A stretch of 64,000 nucleotides of DNA, taken from NCBI GenBank assembly GCA_048595745.1, contig CP184361.1; one strand, given 5' to 3'. The notes beneath the pieces are model-generated. The model saw only the letters and a program-made list of their open reading frames with translations, did not search any database and was not told where the DNA came from. The number at the start of each line of letters is the position of its first letter. The stretch's first letter is position 1. This DNA comes from Aquipseudomonas alcaligenes_A. Its GTDB lineage: Bacteria; Pseudomonadota; Gammaproteobacteria; Pseudomonadales; Pseudomonadaceae. Made by a program: the position numbers and the translations under genes. Shown here piece after piece: positions 17,648-26,600 of this stretch.

Positions 17648-19093
17648 ATGCAATGGGAAACCGTGATCGGGCTTGAGATCCACGCTCAGCTCAGCACCCA
17701 ATCGAAGATCTTCTCCGGCAGCGCCACCACCTTCGGCGCCGAGCCCAACACCCAGGCCAGCCTGATCGACCTGGGCATGCCCGGCACCCTCCCGGTGCTG
17801 AATGCCGAGGCCGTGCGCATGGCCTGCAAGTTTGGCCTGGCGATCGACGCGCACATCGCGCCGCAGAACGTCTTCGCACGCAAGAACTACTTCTACCCGG
17901 ACCTGCCCAAGGGCTACCAGACCAGCCAGATGGATCATCCCATCGTCGGTAAAGGGCACCTGGACATCACCCTGGAAGACGGCACCGTCAAACGCATCGG
18001 CATTACCCGCGCGCACCTGGAAGAAGACGCCGGCAAGAGCCTGCACGAAGACTTCCACGGCATGAGCGGCATCGACCTCAACCGCGCCGGCACGCCGCTG
18101 CTGGAAATCGTCTCCGAGCCGGATATCCGCTCGGCCAAGGAAGCGGTGGCCTACGTGAAGGCCATCCACGCCCTGGTGCGTTATCTGGGCATCTGCGACG
18201 GCAACATGGCCGAAGGCTCGCTGCGCTGCGACTGCAACGTCTCCGTGCGCCCGAAAGGCCAGGAAGCCTTCGGCACCCGCGCCGAGATCAAGAATGTCAA
18301 CTCCTTCCGCTTCATCGAGAAGGCGATCAACCACGAGATTCAGCGCCAGATCGAGCTGATCGAGGACGGCGGCAAGGTGGTGCAGGAGACCCGCCTGTAC
18401 GACCCGAACAAGGACGAGACCCGCTCCATGCGTGGCAAGGAAGAAGCCAACGACTACCGTTACTTCCCCTGCCCCGACCTGCTGCCGGTGGTGATCGAGC
18501 AGAGCTTCCTCGACGAGGTGCGCGCCGCCCTGCCGGAGCTGCCGAACCAGAAGCGCGAGCGCTTCCAGAGCCAGTACGGGCTGTCGGCCTACGACGCCAG
18601 CGTGCTGTCCGCCAGCCGCGAGATGGCCGAGTATTTCGAGCAGGTGGCCAAGGTCTGCGGCGATGCCAAGCTGGCCGCCAACTGGGTGATGGGCGAGCTG
18701 TCCAGCCTGCTGAACAAGGACAACCTGGAGATCGAGCAGTCGCCGGTCTCTGCACAGCACCTGGGCGAGATGATCCTGCGCCTGAAGGATGGCACCATCA
18801 ACGGCAAGGCCGCGAAGACCGTATTCGCCGCCATGGCCGAAGGTGAGGGCACGCCGGACGAGATCATCAAGGCCAAGGATCTGGTGCAGAACACCGACAG
18901 CGGCGCCGTCGAGAAGCTGCTCGATGAAGTACTCGCCGCCAATGCCGAGCAGGTCGAGCAATACCGCGCCGCCGACGAGGCCAAGCGCGGCAAGATGTTC
19001 GGCTTCTTCGTCGGCCAGGCGATGAAGGCCGCCAAGGGCAAGGCCAACCCCGGTCAGGTCAACGAGCTGCTGAAGAAGAAGCTCGAAAACTAA
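17648..19093 (+). CDS. gatB: Asp/Glu-tRNA amidotransferase subunit B
   Basis: 481 residues, standard GatB with the N-terminal kinase-like domain (MQWETVIGLEIHAQL) and the C-terminal tRNA-binding YqeY-like domain (GQVNELLKKKL at the end). It phosphorylates and amidates the mischarged aminoacyl-tRNA. Start 17648 has a GAGGGACATTCAAG leader. Confidence 0.98.
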   Translation: MQWETVIGLEIHAQLSTQSKIFSGSATTFGAEPNTQASLIDLGMPGTLPVLNAEAVRMACKFGLAIDAHIAPQNVFARKNYFYPDLPKGYQTSQMDHPIVGKGHLDITLEDGTVKRIGITRAHLEEDAGKSLHEDFHGMSGIDLNRAGTPLLEIVSEPDIRSAKEAVAYVKAIHALVRYLGICDGNMAEGSLRCDCNVSVRPKGQEAFGTRAEIKNVNSFRFIEKAINHEIQRQIELIEDGGKVVQETRLYDPNKDETRSMRGKEEANDYRYFPCPDLLPVVIEQSFLDEVRAALPELPNQKRERFQSQYGLSAYDASVLSASREMAEYFEQVAKVCGDAKLAANWVMGELSSLLNKDNLEIEQSPVSAQHLGEMILRLKDGTINGKAAKTVFAAMAEGEGTPDEIIKAKDLVQNTDSGAVEKLLDEVLAANAEQVEQYRAADEAKRGKMFGFFVGQAMKAAKGKANPGQVNELLKKKLEN

Positions 19094-19099
19094 GAGCGC

Positions 19100-19121
19100 A
19101 ACGCCGGGGCAACCCGGCGTT
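19100..19121 (+). terminator. Terminator-like hairpin after gatB
   Basis: AACGCCGGG pairs perfectly with CCCGGCGTT around a GCAA tetraloop, followed by CCTTTC. The weak T-run suggests partial termination before the lipoprotein gene. Confidence 0.75.
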
Positions 19122-19140
19122 CCTTTCTCCGGGAGCCGCC

Positions 19141-19593
19141 ATGCACAAGATCGCGACTTTCATCCTGCCGCTCGTGTTGCTGGCCGGCTGCGCCAGCAAG
19201 CCACTTGAGCGCCAGCTCGAGACGCCCGCCCCGGCGCCACAGCCTGCACCAGTGGCCAAGGCACCGACACCCCCCGCCAAGCCCCGCCCCGAGCCCAGCT
19301 ACCAGGCCCAGGGCAAGGCCTCCTACTATGCTTCGCGCCACCATGGCCGGCGCACCGCCAGCGGCGAGCGCCTGAACAACAATGCGCTCACCGCTGCGCA
19401 CCGCGAACTGCCATTCGGCACCCAGGTAAGAGTCACCAACCTGAGCAACGAGCGTTCAGTGGTGGTGCGTATCACCGACCGCGGCCCGCACGGTCGTGGC
19501 CGCCTGATCGACCTGTCGCAGGCGGCTGCCCGCCAGCTGGACATGCTGCGCGCCGGCGTCGCAACCGTACGCGTGGAAAGCCTGGACGACTGA
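19141..19593 (+). CDS. RlpA-like septal ring lytic transglycosylase, short lipoprotein
   Basis: 150 residues. A lipoprotein signal peptide ends in the lipobox LLAGC (Cys17), followed by a Pro/Ala-rich linker to about residue 55 and an RlpA-type double-psi beta-barrel (ASYYASRHHGRRTASGERL ... ITDRGPHGRGRLIDLS). RlpA proteins cleave naked glycan strands at the septum. This one lacks the C-terminal SPOR domain of the main RlpA, so it is a short paralog. A terminator-like hairpin separates it from gatB. Confidence 0.85.
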   Translation: MHKIATFILPLVLLAGCASKPLERQLETPAPAPQPAPVAKAPTPPAKPRPEPSYQAQGKASYYASRHHGRRTASGERLNNNALTAAHRELPFGTQVRVTNLSNERSVVVRITDRGPHGRGRLIDLSQAAARQLDMLRAGVATVRVESLDD

Positions 19594-19672
19594 AGCAAGG
19601 CGCCACACTCAGGGGCTGCACGCAAGACCCGCAGTTGGCTATGCTCTGACGATTTTGCGCAAGGAGCTCGAC

Positions 19673-20758
19673 ATGACCCTGATGACGTTCGTCTATCTGA
19701 TCGCCGGCCTGGTGCTGCTGGTGGCTGGTGCCGAGGTACTGGTACGCGGCGCCGCCCGGCTGGCCGCCCAGTTCGGCATCCCGCCGCTGATCATCGGCCT
19801 TACCGTGGTGGCCTTCGGCACCAGCGCGCCGGAAACCGCGGTGAGTGTGCAGGCTGCCCTCGACGGCAGCGGCGACCTGGCCATCGGCAACGTGGTCGGC
19901 AGCAACATTGCCAATGTCCTGTTCATTCTCGGCCTCACGGCGCTGATCGCCCCCCTGCTGGTATCGCGCCAGCTGATCCGCCTCGACGTCCCGATCATGA
20001 TCGGCGCCAGCCTGGTGACCTGGGCCCTGGCCTGGGACGGCAGCCTGAGCCGCCTGGACGGTGCACTGTTGTTCGCTGGCATACTGGCCTACACCGCCTT
20101 CCTCATCATCAACAGCCGCCGCGAGAAGAAGAACGAGGCCGGTGACGAGTTCGAGGATGAGTACGGCCTGCATGAGACGCCCAAACCTTACGCCTGGGCC
20201 ATCAACGCGGCCCTGGTGGTAGTCGGCCTGGCCCTGCTGGTCGGCGGCGCCAACCTGCTGGTGGAGGGCGCTGTGCAACTGGCCCGCGCCCTGGGCATGA
20301 CGGAGCTGGTGATCGGCCTGACCGTGGTCGCCGTGGGCACCTCGCTACCGGAACTGGCCACCTCGGTCATGGCCGCCATCAAGGGCGAGCGCGATATCGC
20401 CGTGGGCAATATCGTCGGCAGCAATATCTTCAACCTGCTCTGCGTGCTGGGCCTGGCGGCACTGCTTTCGCCCAGCGCCATCCCGGTTGCAGCCAATGCC
20501 CTGGCCTTCGATTTCCCGGTGATGATCGCGGTGGCCATCGCCTGCCTGCCGATCTTCTTCAACGGTTACTCGATCAACCGTTGGGAAGGCGCGCTGTTCA
20601 TCGGCTATTACGCGCTCTACACCACCTACCTGATCTTCAACAGCAGCGGCGCGCCCTGGCTCGGTGCCTTCCAGCACGCCATGCTGACCTTCGTGCTGCC
20701 GCTGACAGCCATCACGCTGGCGGTGATCGGCGCCCGCGCCTGGCACCGCCAACGCTGA
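19673..20758 (+). CDS. Calcium/sodium antiporter family protein (CaCA, YrbG type)
   Basis: 361 residues from the start at 19673 (AAGGAG site upstream; an extension to 19655 is not needed). Two homologous halves carry the alpha-repeat signatures GLTVVAFGTSAPE (about 43-55) and GLTVVAVGTSLPE (about 210), separated by an acidic cytosolic loop (EKKNEAGDEFEDEYG). The 10-helix CaCA fold exchanges Ca2+ or other cations for Na+ or H+ across the inner membrane; the ion is not certain. Confidence 0.88.
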   Translation: MTLMTFVYLIAGLVLLVAGAEVLVRGAARLAAQFGIPPLIIGLTVVAFGTSAPETAVSVQAALDGSGDLAIGNVVGSNIANVLFILGLTALIAPLLVSRQLIRLDVPIMIGASLVTWALAWDGSLSRLDGALLFAGILAYTAFLIINSRREKKNEAGDEFEDEYGLHETPKPYAWAINAALVVVGLALLVGGANLLVEGAVQLARALGMTELVIGLTVVAVGTSLPELATSVMAAIKGERDIAVGNIVGSNIFNLLCVLGLAALLSPSAIPVAANALAFDFPVMIAVAIACLPIFFNGYSINRWEGALFIGYYALYTTYLIFNSSGAPWLGAFQHAMLTFVLPLTAITLAVIGARAWHRQR

Positions 20759-20774
20759 TCTTCGGAGTAAGGCG

Positions 20775-21158
20775 ATGAGTGACAACCGTAAACAGGGCGA
20801 ACAGGTGCGCCGCGAGGTGATGGGCGATGCCTTCGTCGACCGCGCCCTGGGCAGCGCAACCGACTTCACCCAGCCGCTACAGGACTTCGTCAACGAACAC
20901 GCCTGGGGCGGGGTCTGGACCCGCGGCGTGCTGGAACGCAAGACCCGCAGCCTGATCACCCTGGCCGCGCTGACCGCGCTGAAATGCCCGCAGGAACTGA
21001 AAGGCCATGTGCGCGGCGCCCTGAATAATGGCTGCACGGTGGAGGAAATCCGCGAAGCCCTGCTGCATTGCGCTGTCTACGCCGGCGTGCCGGCGGCCAT
21101 CGACGCCTTCCGCGCGGCGCAGGAAGTGATCGATGCCTGGCAGGCGCCTGAGGCCTGA
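20775..21158 (+). CDS. Carboxymuconolactone decarboxylase family protein
   Basis: 127 residues, the size of PcaC. The family helix motif reads GHVRGALNNGCTVEEIREALLHCAVYAG. True PcaC decarboxylates gamma-carboxymuconolactone in the protocatechuate branch of the beta-ketoadipate pathway, but no other pca gene is near, so an unassigned CMD-family role is equally possible. A perfect palindrome follows the stop. Confidence 0.8.
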   Translation: MSDNRKQGEQVRREVMGDAFVDRALGSATDFTQPLQDFVNEHAWGGVWTRGVLERKTRSLITLAALTALKCPQELKGHVRGALNNGCTVEEIREALLHCAVYAGVPAAIDAFRAAQEVIDAWQAPEA

Positions 21159-21161
21159 GCC

Positions 21162-21222
21162 GTAGGACGGGTGCAACCCGCGTGCAATGCACCCTGGGTA
21201 ACGCGGGTTGCACCCGTCCTAC
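21162..21222. repeat. Long perfect palindrome (22-bp arms, 17-bp loop)
   Basis: GTAGGACGGGTGCAACCCGC begins the left arm (21162-21183), and its exact complement lies at 21201-21222. It sits between the convergent CMD-family gene and magF, where it can fold as a bidirectional transcript end. It looks like a member of a dispersed Pseudomonas intergenic palindrome family and differs in sequence from the C/T-rich elements in this window. Confidence 0.85.
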
Positions 21223-21227
21223 ATCGC

Positions 21228-22016
21228 TCAGGGATAACTGAAGCGCTTTACCAGGGTCAGCTCGCCCGGTGCACGCATGGGGATGAGGAAGGACTCCTGC
21301 TTCTCGTTGGAGCTGCCCTCGCCGCTGATCAGCGTCACCTGGGCCGTGGTCAGGTCCTGCGCCATGTTGCCCTCGGAGCTCTGCCCGCCGCCGTAGTAAT
21401 TGACGTAGACCAGGTACTCGCCCTTTAGCGGGGTTGGCGAGGCGATCATTTCCGGGCCGAAGCCACCGGTCACATCCACGTCCAGCGCCGCGCCGTTGGC
21501 CAGCGCGCGCTCGCCATACCAGACATGGCCGCCGTCGGGCGTCACCAGGTGCAGGTCGAGGTCGGTGTTGTCGCTGTCCCAGGACAGCACCACGCGTAGC
21601 TTGGCCGGCGTCTCGCCGCTGCCGTTGTTGTAGAACTGCACGCGGCGTACCTGCTGGCCATCCGGGCTGCGCACCTCGACGTTGTTGCTGCCGGCCGGGA
21701 ACACGAAGGGCCGGTCGAAACCACCGCCCTCCTGCACCTTGAGCGGCATGCTCAGGCCGTTCACCACCAGGCGCGCCGGCGCACCACTGGGCGCCTTGTC
21801 GGTGGCGCTGATCTGCCCGCGGATGCGCGCGCTGTCGCCCTGATCCGGCGCGCTGTTGACCGCCGAAGCCGGGTAGTTGACCTCCTGCATAAAGTGCGCG
21901 CCCTCGTCCGAGCCAGTTCGCCAGCCGGCGCGCGGAGTGTCCAGCGTGATGTCGGCAAACGCGCCGAGTGGCATGGCGCAGGCCAGGAAGGCGACCGAGT
22001 AGAAACGATGAGTCAT
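21228..22016 (-). CDS. magF: DUF2135 (YfaP-like) periplasmic protein, MagF-like
   Basis: 262 residues with a signal peptide (MTHRFYSVAFLACAMPLGAFA) and a DUF2135 domain rich in Asp-containing beta strands (SWDSDNTDLDLHLVTPDGGHV). It is the last gene of the mag operon and overlaps magE by 4 nt. In P. aeruginosa the mag operon surrounds MagD, an alpha-2-macroglobulin homolog reported to associate with operon partners and the peptidoglycan synthase PBP1b. magA at the other end is a paralog of this protein. Symbols magA-F are assigned by gene order. Confidence 0.82.
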   Translation of the reverse strand: MTHRFYSVAFLACAMPLGAFADITLDTPRAGWRTGSDEGAHFMQEVNYPASAVNSAPDQGDSARIRGQISATDKAPSGAPARLVVNGLSMPLKVQEGGGFDRPFVFPAGSNNVEVRSPDGQQVRRVQFYNNGSGETPAKLRVVLSWDSDNTDLDLHLVTPDGGHVWYGERALANGAALDVDVTGGFGPEMIASPTPLKGEYLVYVNYYGGGQSSEGNMAQDLTTAQVTLISGEGSSNEKQESFLIPMRAPGELTLVKRFSYP

Positions 22017-23662
22017 GGCTGAGCTTCCAGCAGCAGATGGCGGGCAAGGCCCTCGATATAGGTTTCATCCTGGCCATTTGGATGAGCGTCGAAGGCCAGG
22101 TGCAGGTATTCGTGAGCCAGGTCGAGGCGGTCCTGCAACGACTGCAGGCCGCGCACGTAGATGCGTCGGCGCTCGCGGTCGACATGCGGGTTGCCGCTGT
22201 ACAGGCGACACACGGCGAATTCGGCGGTCTCGGCATAGCCCGGCTCGCGATCCAGCAGCTCACGCCAGCTGCGGCGCTGCTTGTGCAGCCAGTCCTCGGC
22301 GGCGGGTAGCGGCTGGCAGGCGGCCACCGGCCGGTCCCAACGGCTCAGGCTGGCACGCGGAAAGGCGCGAGCGAGAATGGCGTCGTAGCGCAGGCCGGCC
22401 TGCGCCTGCTCGATAGCCTGGCTCCAGGCCAGGCGATCCACGCCGGGCTGGTCGGCGTGATAGGTGACAGGGCTGCCGGCCAGTACCAGGTCGGCGGTCC
22501 AGGCGGCTATCTCGCGCGCGGCGGCGCTGGCCGGGCGCGGCGCCACGCGCTGCTGGGCGCTGCTGTCGCGGATCGCCAGGCACTCGCTACGGCGCTCGCC
22601 GTTCTGTAGCAGGTAACTGCGGATGCTCACAGCAAGGGCCTTGGCCGCCTCGGCCGGCTGCGCCGTTGCCTCGCGATCCAGTACCCGCGCCACGTATTCC
22701 TCGCGGCTCAGGCGGGCCACCAGCCGAGGCTGCTCGCCAGCCAGCAGGAACAGCTCGCCCTGGCTCTCGATCTCCAGCGTGTTGCCGTTGGCGAACGCCA
22801 CCCGGTAATGGCCGCGCAGCGCGCCGGATTGGCTCACCGCTCCGCCATCCGCGCGACTGAGGCCGCGCAGCGGATAGCGATCGAACAGCGCCACCTCGAC
22901 GCAGCCACCCGGCTCCGCCGGCCAGGGTGCCGGCAGCACCTTGCCGAGTGCTTCGGCATGGCGCTTGAGCACACCCTGACTGGTGCCGGAGCCGCCAGCC
23001 CAGAGCGGCGTGCCGTCGACCAGCCAGCCAGCGAAACCGCCCTGGCGTGCCTGGGTATCGCCATCGGCCAGCCAGCTCCAGGTCTTCACCCGCAGGCGGC
23101 TGCCGAGCGACCCGAGCAGCGCGCCGTCGGCAGCGCTCACCGGCACGTCGAGCAGTACGCGGCGAGCCTCGGCCTGGGCCGGCAGCGTGGTCAGGCTGTC
23201 GAGCAGCTCGCCGATCGCCACCCGGCGTTGCGGCTGCAATTGGTCGAGATCGAGCAGCCAGTCCGGCGCATGCCGCGCCTGCCAGTAGTCGCGCCATTCG
23301 CCGGCCTGCAGACCGAGGCGTTGCGGCGCGAAGTACAGGCCACAGGAACGCACCAGCGCCTGGTCACGGTCGATGCGCTCGCCGGCCTTGCAGCAGTAAA
23401 CCTCCTCGCGATCCTGGCCGGTGCAGGCATAGCCCGGATCGGGCAGGCCGCGGTCGATCTGGTAGGCGTAGACGAACAGCTTCCAAAGGCTGCCCAGCGG
23501 CGCCTCGAGGTTCGCCGGCAACGGCTCGCGGGACAACAGCTGCTGCCCGTCCAGGCGCAGCAGCTCGGCGCCCTGTGGCGTGTGCCAGGCCAGCTGCAGC
23601 GGCGCCGGCCCGGCGGAGGCCAGCAGCGGCGGCAGGAGCGCCAGCCAGGCGAGCGCGCGCAT
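22013..23662 (-). CDS. magE: DUF2300 secreted protein, MagE-like, with PBP-like and HExxH motifs
   Basis: 549 residues with a signal peptide (MRALAWLALLPPLLASAGP). Three segments can be seen. Residues about 50-230 carry SLWK (58-61), SCG (106-108) and KTW (193-195), in the order and spacing of the SxxK / SxN / KTG motifs of penicillin-binding enzymes. Residues 320-355 (EEYVARVLDREATAQ, KALAVSIRSYLLQ) look like the core of a SpoIID-type domain. The C-terminus has a zinc-protease-like HEYLH at 517-521 with glutamates at 533 and 537. The family has no settled function. It lies between magD and magF. Confidence 0.78.
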   Translation of the reverse strand: MRALAWLALLPPLLASAGPAPLQLAWHTPQGAELLRLDGQQLLSREPLPANLEAPLGSLWKLFVYAYQIDRGLPDPGYACTGQDREEVYCCKAGERIDRDQALVRSCGLYFAPQRLGLQAGEWRDYWQARHAPDWLLDLDQLQPQRRVAIGELLDSLTTLPAQAEARRVLLDVPVSAADGALLGSLGSRLRVKTWSWLADGDTQARQGGFAGWLVDGTPLWAGGSGTSQGVLKRHAEALGKVLPAPWPAEPGGCVEVALFDRYPLRGLSRADGGAVSQSGALRGHYRVAFANGNTLEIESQGELFLLAGEQPRLVARLSREEYVARVLDREATAQPAEAAKALAVSIRSYLLQNGERRSECLAIRDSSAQQRVAPRPASAAAREIAAWTADLVLAGSPVTYHADQPGVDRLAWSQAIEQAQAGLRYDAILARAFPRASLSRWDRPVAACQPLPAAEDWLHKQRRSWRELLDREPGYAETAEFAVCRLYSGNPHVDRERRRIYVRGLQSLQDRLDLAHEYLHLAFDAHPNGQDETYIEGLARHLLLEAQP

Positions 23663-23664
23663 CC

Positions 23665-26600
23665 TTACTCGACCTTCAGCTCGGCCAGTGCCGGCTTCTG
23701 CTCGAAGGCCTGGGCCTGCGGGTCATACATGCGCGAGTAGCGCGCCGGTGGCAGATGGAACTCGCCCTTCTGCGAGAAACGCACCAGGTGGCGCAGCACC
23801 AGCTTGCCCTGCAGGCTGTCCACCGGCACCGCGTAGAGCAGCTGGCCCGGCTCGTGACGGGCCTTCTCCAGCGGCGCCGCCTCTTCCGAATCCAGGCCGC
23901 TGACCTGCAGGCCCCAGGTGGTGCGCTCGACATCCGCGCCCGGCGGCAGCGGCACTTCCAGCAGGCCATAGCGGCGCGGCGTCTCGGCCTCGCTCTCCAG
24001 GGTAATCTCATCCAGATACAACTGGTCGCCGGAGATCGGGCCGTCTCCCACTTCCTCGGCGCTGAAGCTGAACGCCGCCTCGCCCGGCACCAGGCGCAGC
24101 AGGCGGCGGCTGACCTTCACCTCCAGCGGTCCACTCGGCGGCGTGGCGGCACTGTCGTAGCTGAGCGCCGCGACCAGCGGGCTGCCCAGCTCGGCCGGCA
24201 GTTCCAGGGCGCTCGGCGGCTGGCTGCCCTGCCATTGCCACCAGGTCTCGCCACTGGCGCCCTCGCGGGCCTGCCAGCCGGCCCCCGGTTGCGGTACGGC
24301 AACCAGCGGAGCATCGCCCAGGCGACGCTGCAACCAGGTCAGCGCCAGGGCCCGCTCCAGAGTGGCCTGGGCCGGAGTCAGGCGCTGCAACAACGCGTTG
24401 ATCTGCAGCGGATCAACCGGACCACGGGACAGGCGCACCGCCTCGGCGAACGGCTGGGTGCTGGCCGCGACGCGCTCACGGGCGGCAGCCAGGCCGACAG
24501 CGAAGCGCGGCGGCAGGCCGACCTTTCTGCCGTCCGAGCCGGCGGCCATATCGGCCGCCAGCACGCGGGCCAGATCCAGGCCCAGGCGCGAGTCCGGGTA
24601 GGCCATCACCAGGCTGGTCTCGCCACTGTCGTCCAGTACCACCTCCTGGCCTTCATCCGTGTTGGCCAGGTCCTCCAGCAGACCCTTGAGCAGGGTCTCG
24701 GTGGGCAACTGCATCTCGCGGGCGAAACCGAGGATCAGCGCACGCTGCAGCAGCGGCACGCTCGGCGCCTGCTGGGCGTAGATATCCAGCACGCGCTGCC
24801 AGTGCTCGGGCGGCAGCTCGACGGCCAGGGCACGGCTGGCATGCCAGTCGGCGTAGTAGGCGTAGGCGGTGAGGAAGGCGTCGGGGCTCTCGCCCTCGCC
24901 CCACCAGGTGAAAGTCGCTTCCGGGCCGGCCATCTGCACCAGGCGCAGGCGGCTGTTCTGCATGATCAGGCGCAGCCGATCACCGATGCGCGCCTCGCCC
25001 TTGGCCAGCGTCGGGTAGGCCAGGCTCAGCGGCAGCAGGCGGCTGGCGGTCTGCTCGACGCAGCCATAGGGGTATTCCAACAGGTCGTCGAGGGCCGAGC
25101 GGAACAGCATCTGGCTACTGTCGCCGAGGCGCAGGCGGATGTTGCCGGCATCCGCCGGCAGGCTCAGCGGGTTGCTGCCTGGGTTGAGCGCCATGTTCTG
25201 CACATGCAGGCGCTGCCAGCCTTCGCCGGCCACGCGCAGGCCAACGGCCAGGGCGTCGATCGGCTTGCCATCCTGCACCAGCTCGGCAGTCAGCTCGCCG
25301 GCGGCCAGGGCGGTAGGCGGCAGAGACAGATAGTTGGCACCACGGGCCAGCTCCACGGTCTGCCGCTGTTCCTGGCCAGCGAAGCGGGTGACCAGCTCGG
25401 CCTCGGTCTCCTCCTCGCCCTGGTTGAAGGCAAACAGGCCCAGCTGCGGCTTGTCGCCGTCACGGAACAGGGTCGGCCCGCTCCACTTCAGGTACAGCGG
25501 CTTCTCGGAGCGGATGAACTGCTTCTTCTGCCCGACTTCGCCGCCGTCGTTGACCGCGCGCACGGTAATGCGCCAGCGCGTCAGCGAGTCGGGCATGCGG
25601 AAGCTGAAGCGCGCCTTGCCGTCGGCATCGGTGATCAGATCCGGCTGCCAGGCGGCGGTGTCGACTTCCTCGCGGCGCGGCCGCTCCAGTACCTTGACCC
25701 CGCGCTCGCTGCGGTTGGCCCGCCCCGGTGCGGTGGCGTCGCCCGGCAGGGCCACGTCGTAGCTGATGAACGACAGGCTGGCGCTGGTGCGCACGTTGTT
25801 GCGTCGCGGGTGATAGAAGAACTGGTCGATGCCCGGGGCAATCTCCGGCTGCAGGGCGTAGATCATCTCGTCCACCACGCTCACGGTCAGGCGGCTGGCG
25901 GCAGGCTGGCCCTTGAACTGAGTGGCCAGGTCGACGGTAACCATCTCGCCCGGCTGGTACAGCTCCTTGTCGGTGCTCACGGCAATCTCGATCTGCGCCT
26001 TGGCCACCTTGATCCCGGCGTTCTGGAAGCTGTAGTCGCCGCCCTTGGTGTAGAGCACCGAGAAGGTCAGGTTGGGCGCGAAGTGGTCGTCCACCGGGAT
26101 GCGCGCGCGGTACTGGGTGTCGTTGAGCTTCTCGAGCTTCAGCCAGTCGCCACCGGCCGACAGCAGCGCGGTGGCCTCGACCTTGTCGCGCTCCAGGGTC
26201 AGCAGCGCGTCGCCCACCGGCTCGGGGAAGGTGATCAGCGCCAGAGCCTCGTCGCTTGGCTGGTACTGGTCGCGGTCGAACACCACCTCGACGGTGCCGG
26301 CCACCGCCTTGAGCCCACTACCGCTGACCGAGTGGCCGGTGGCGCCGAGGATCAGACCGTGTTCGTCCTTGAGGGTGATGTTGTAGGTGCCGGGGTGCTC
26401 GAAGCTCAGGCTGAAGCCCTGGTCGTCCTCACCCAGGCTGGCGCTGTGTTTGCTCTGATCCTCCAGACGCACCCACTCGTAGCTGGCCGGCTTGAGTTCG
26501 GTCGGCTGCTCGCTGCGGTAGCTGAACTGCACGGCCTCGCCGGCCGCACTGAAGCGCTGCGGCGCCTCCAGGCGGTAGCGGGCAGCGCCACGTTCGATGA

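Noticed and set aside
16046..18961. 971-codon open frame on the minus strand opposite gatA/gatB
   Set aside because: Same high-GC shadow effect; it crosses two well-defined genes on the + strand and has no ribosome site or recognisable domain.
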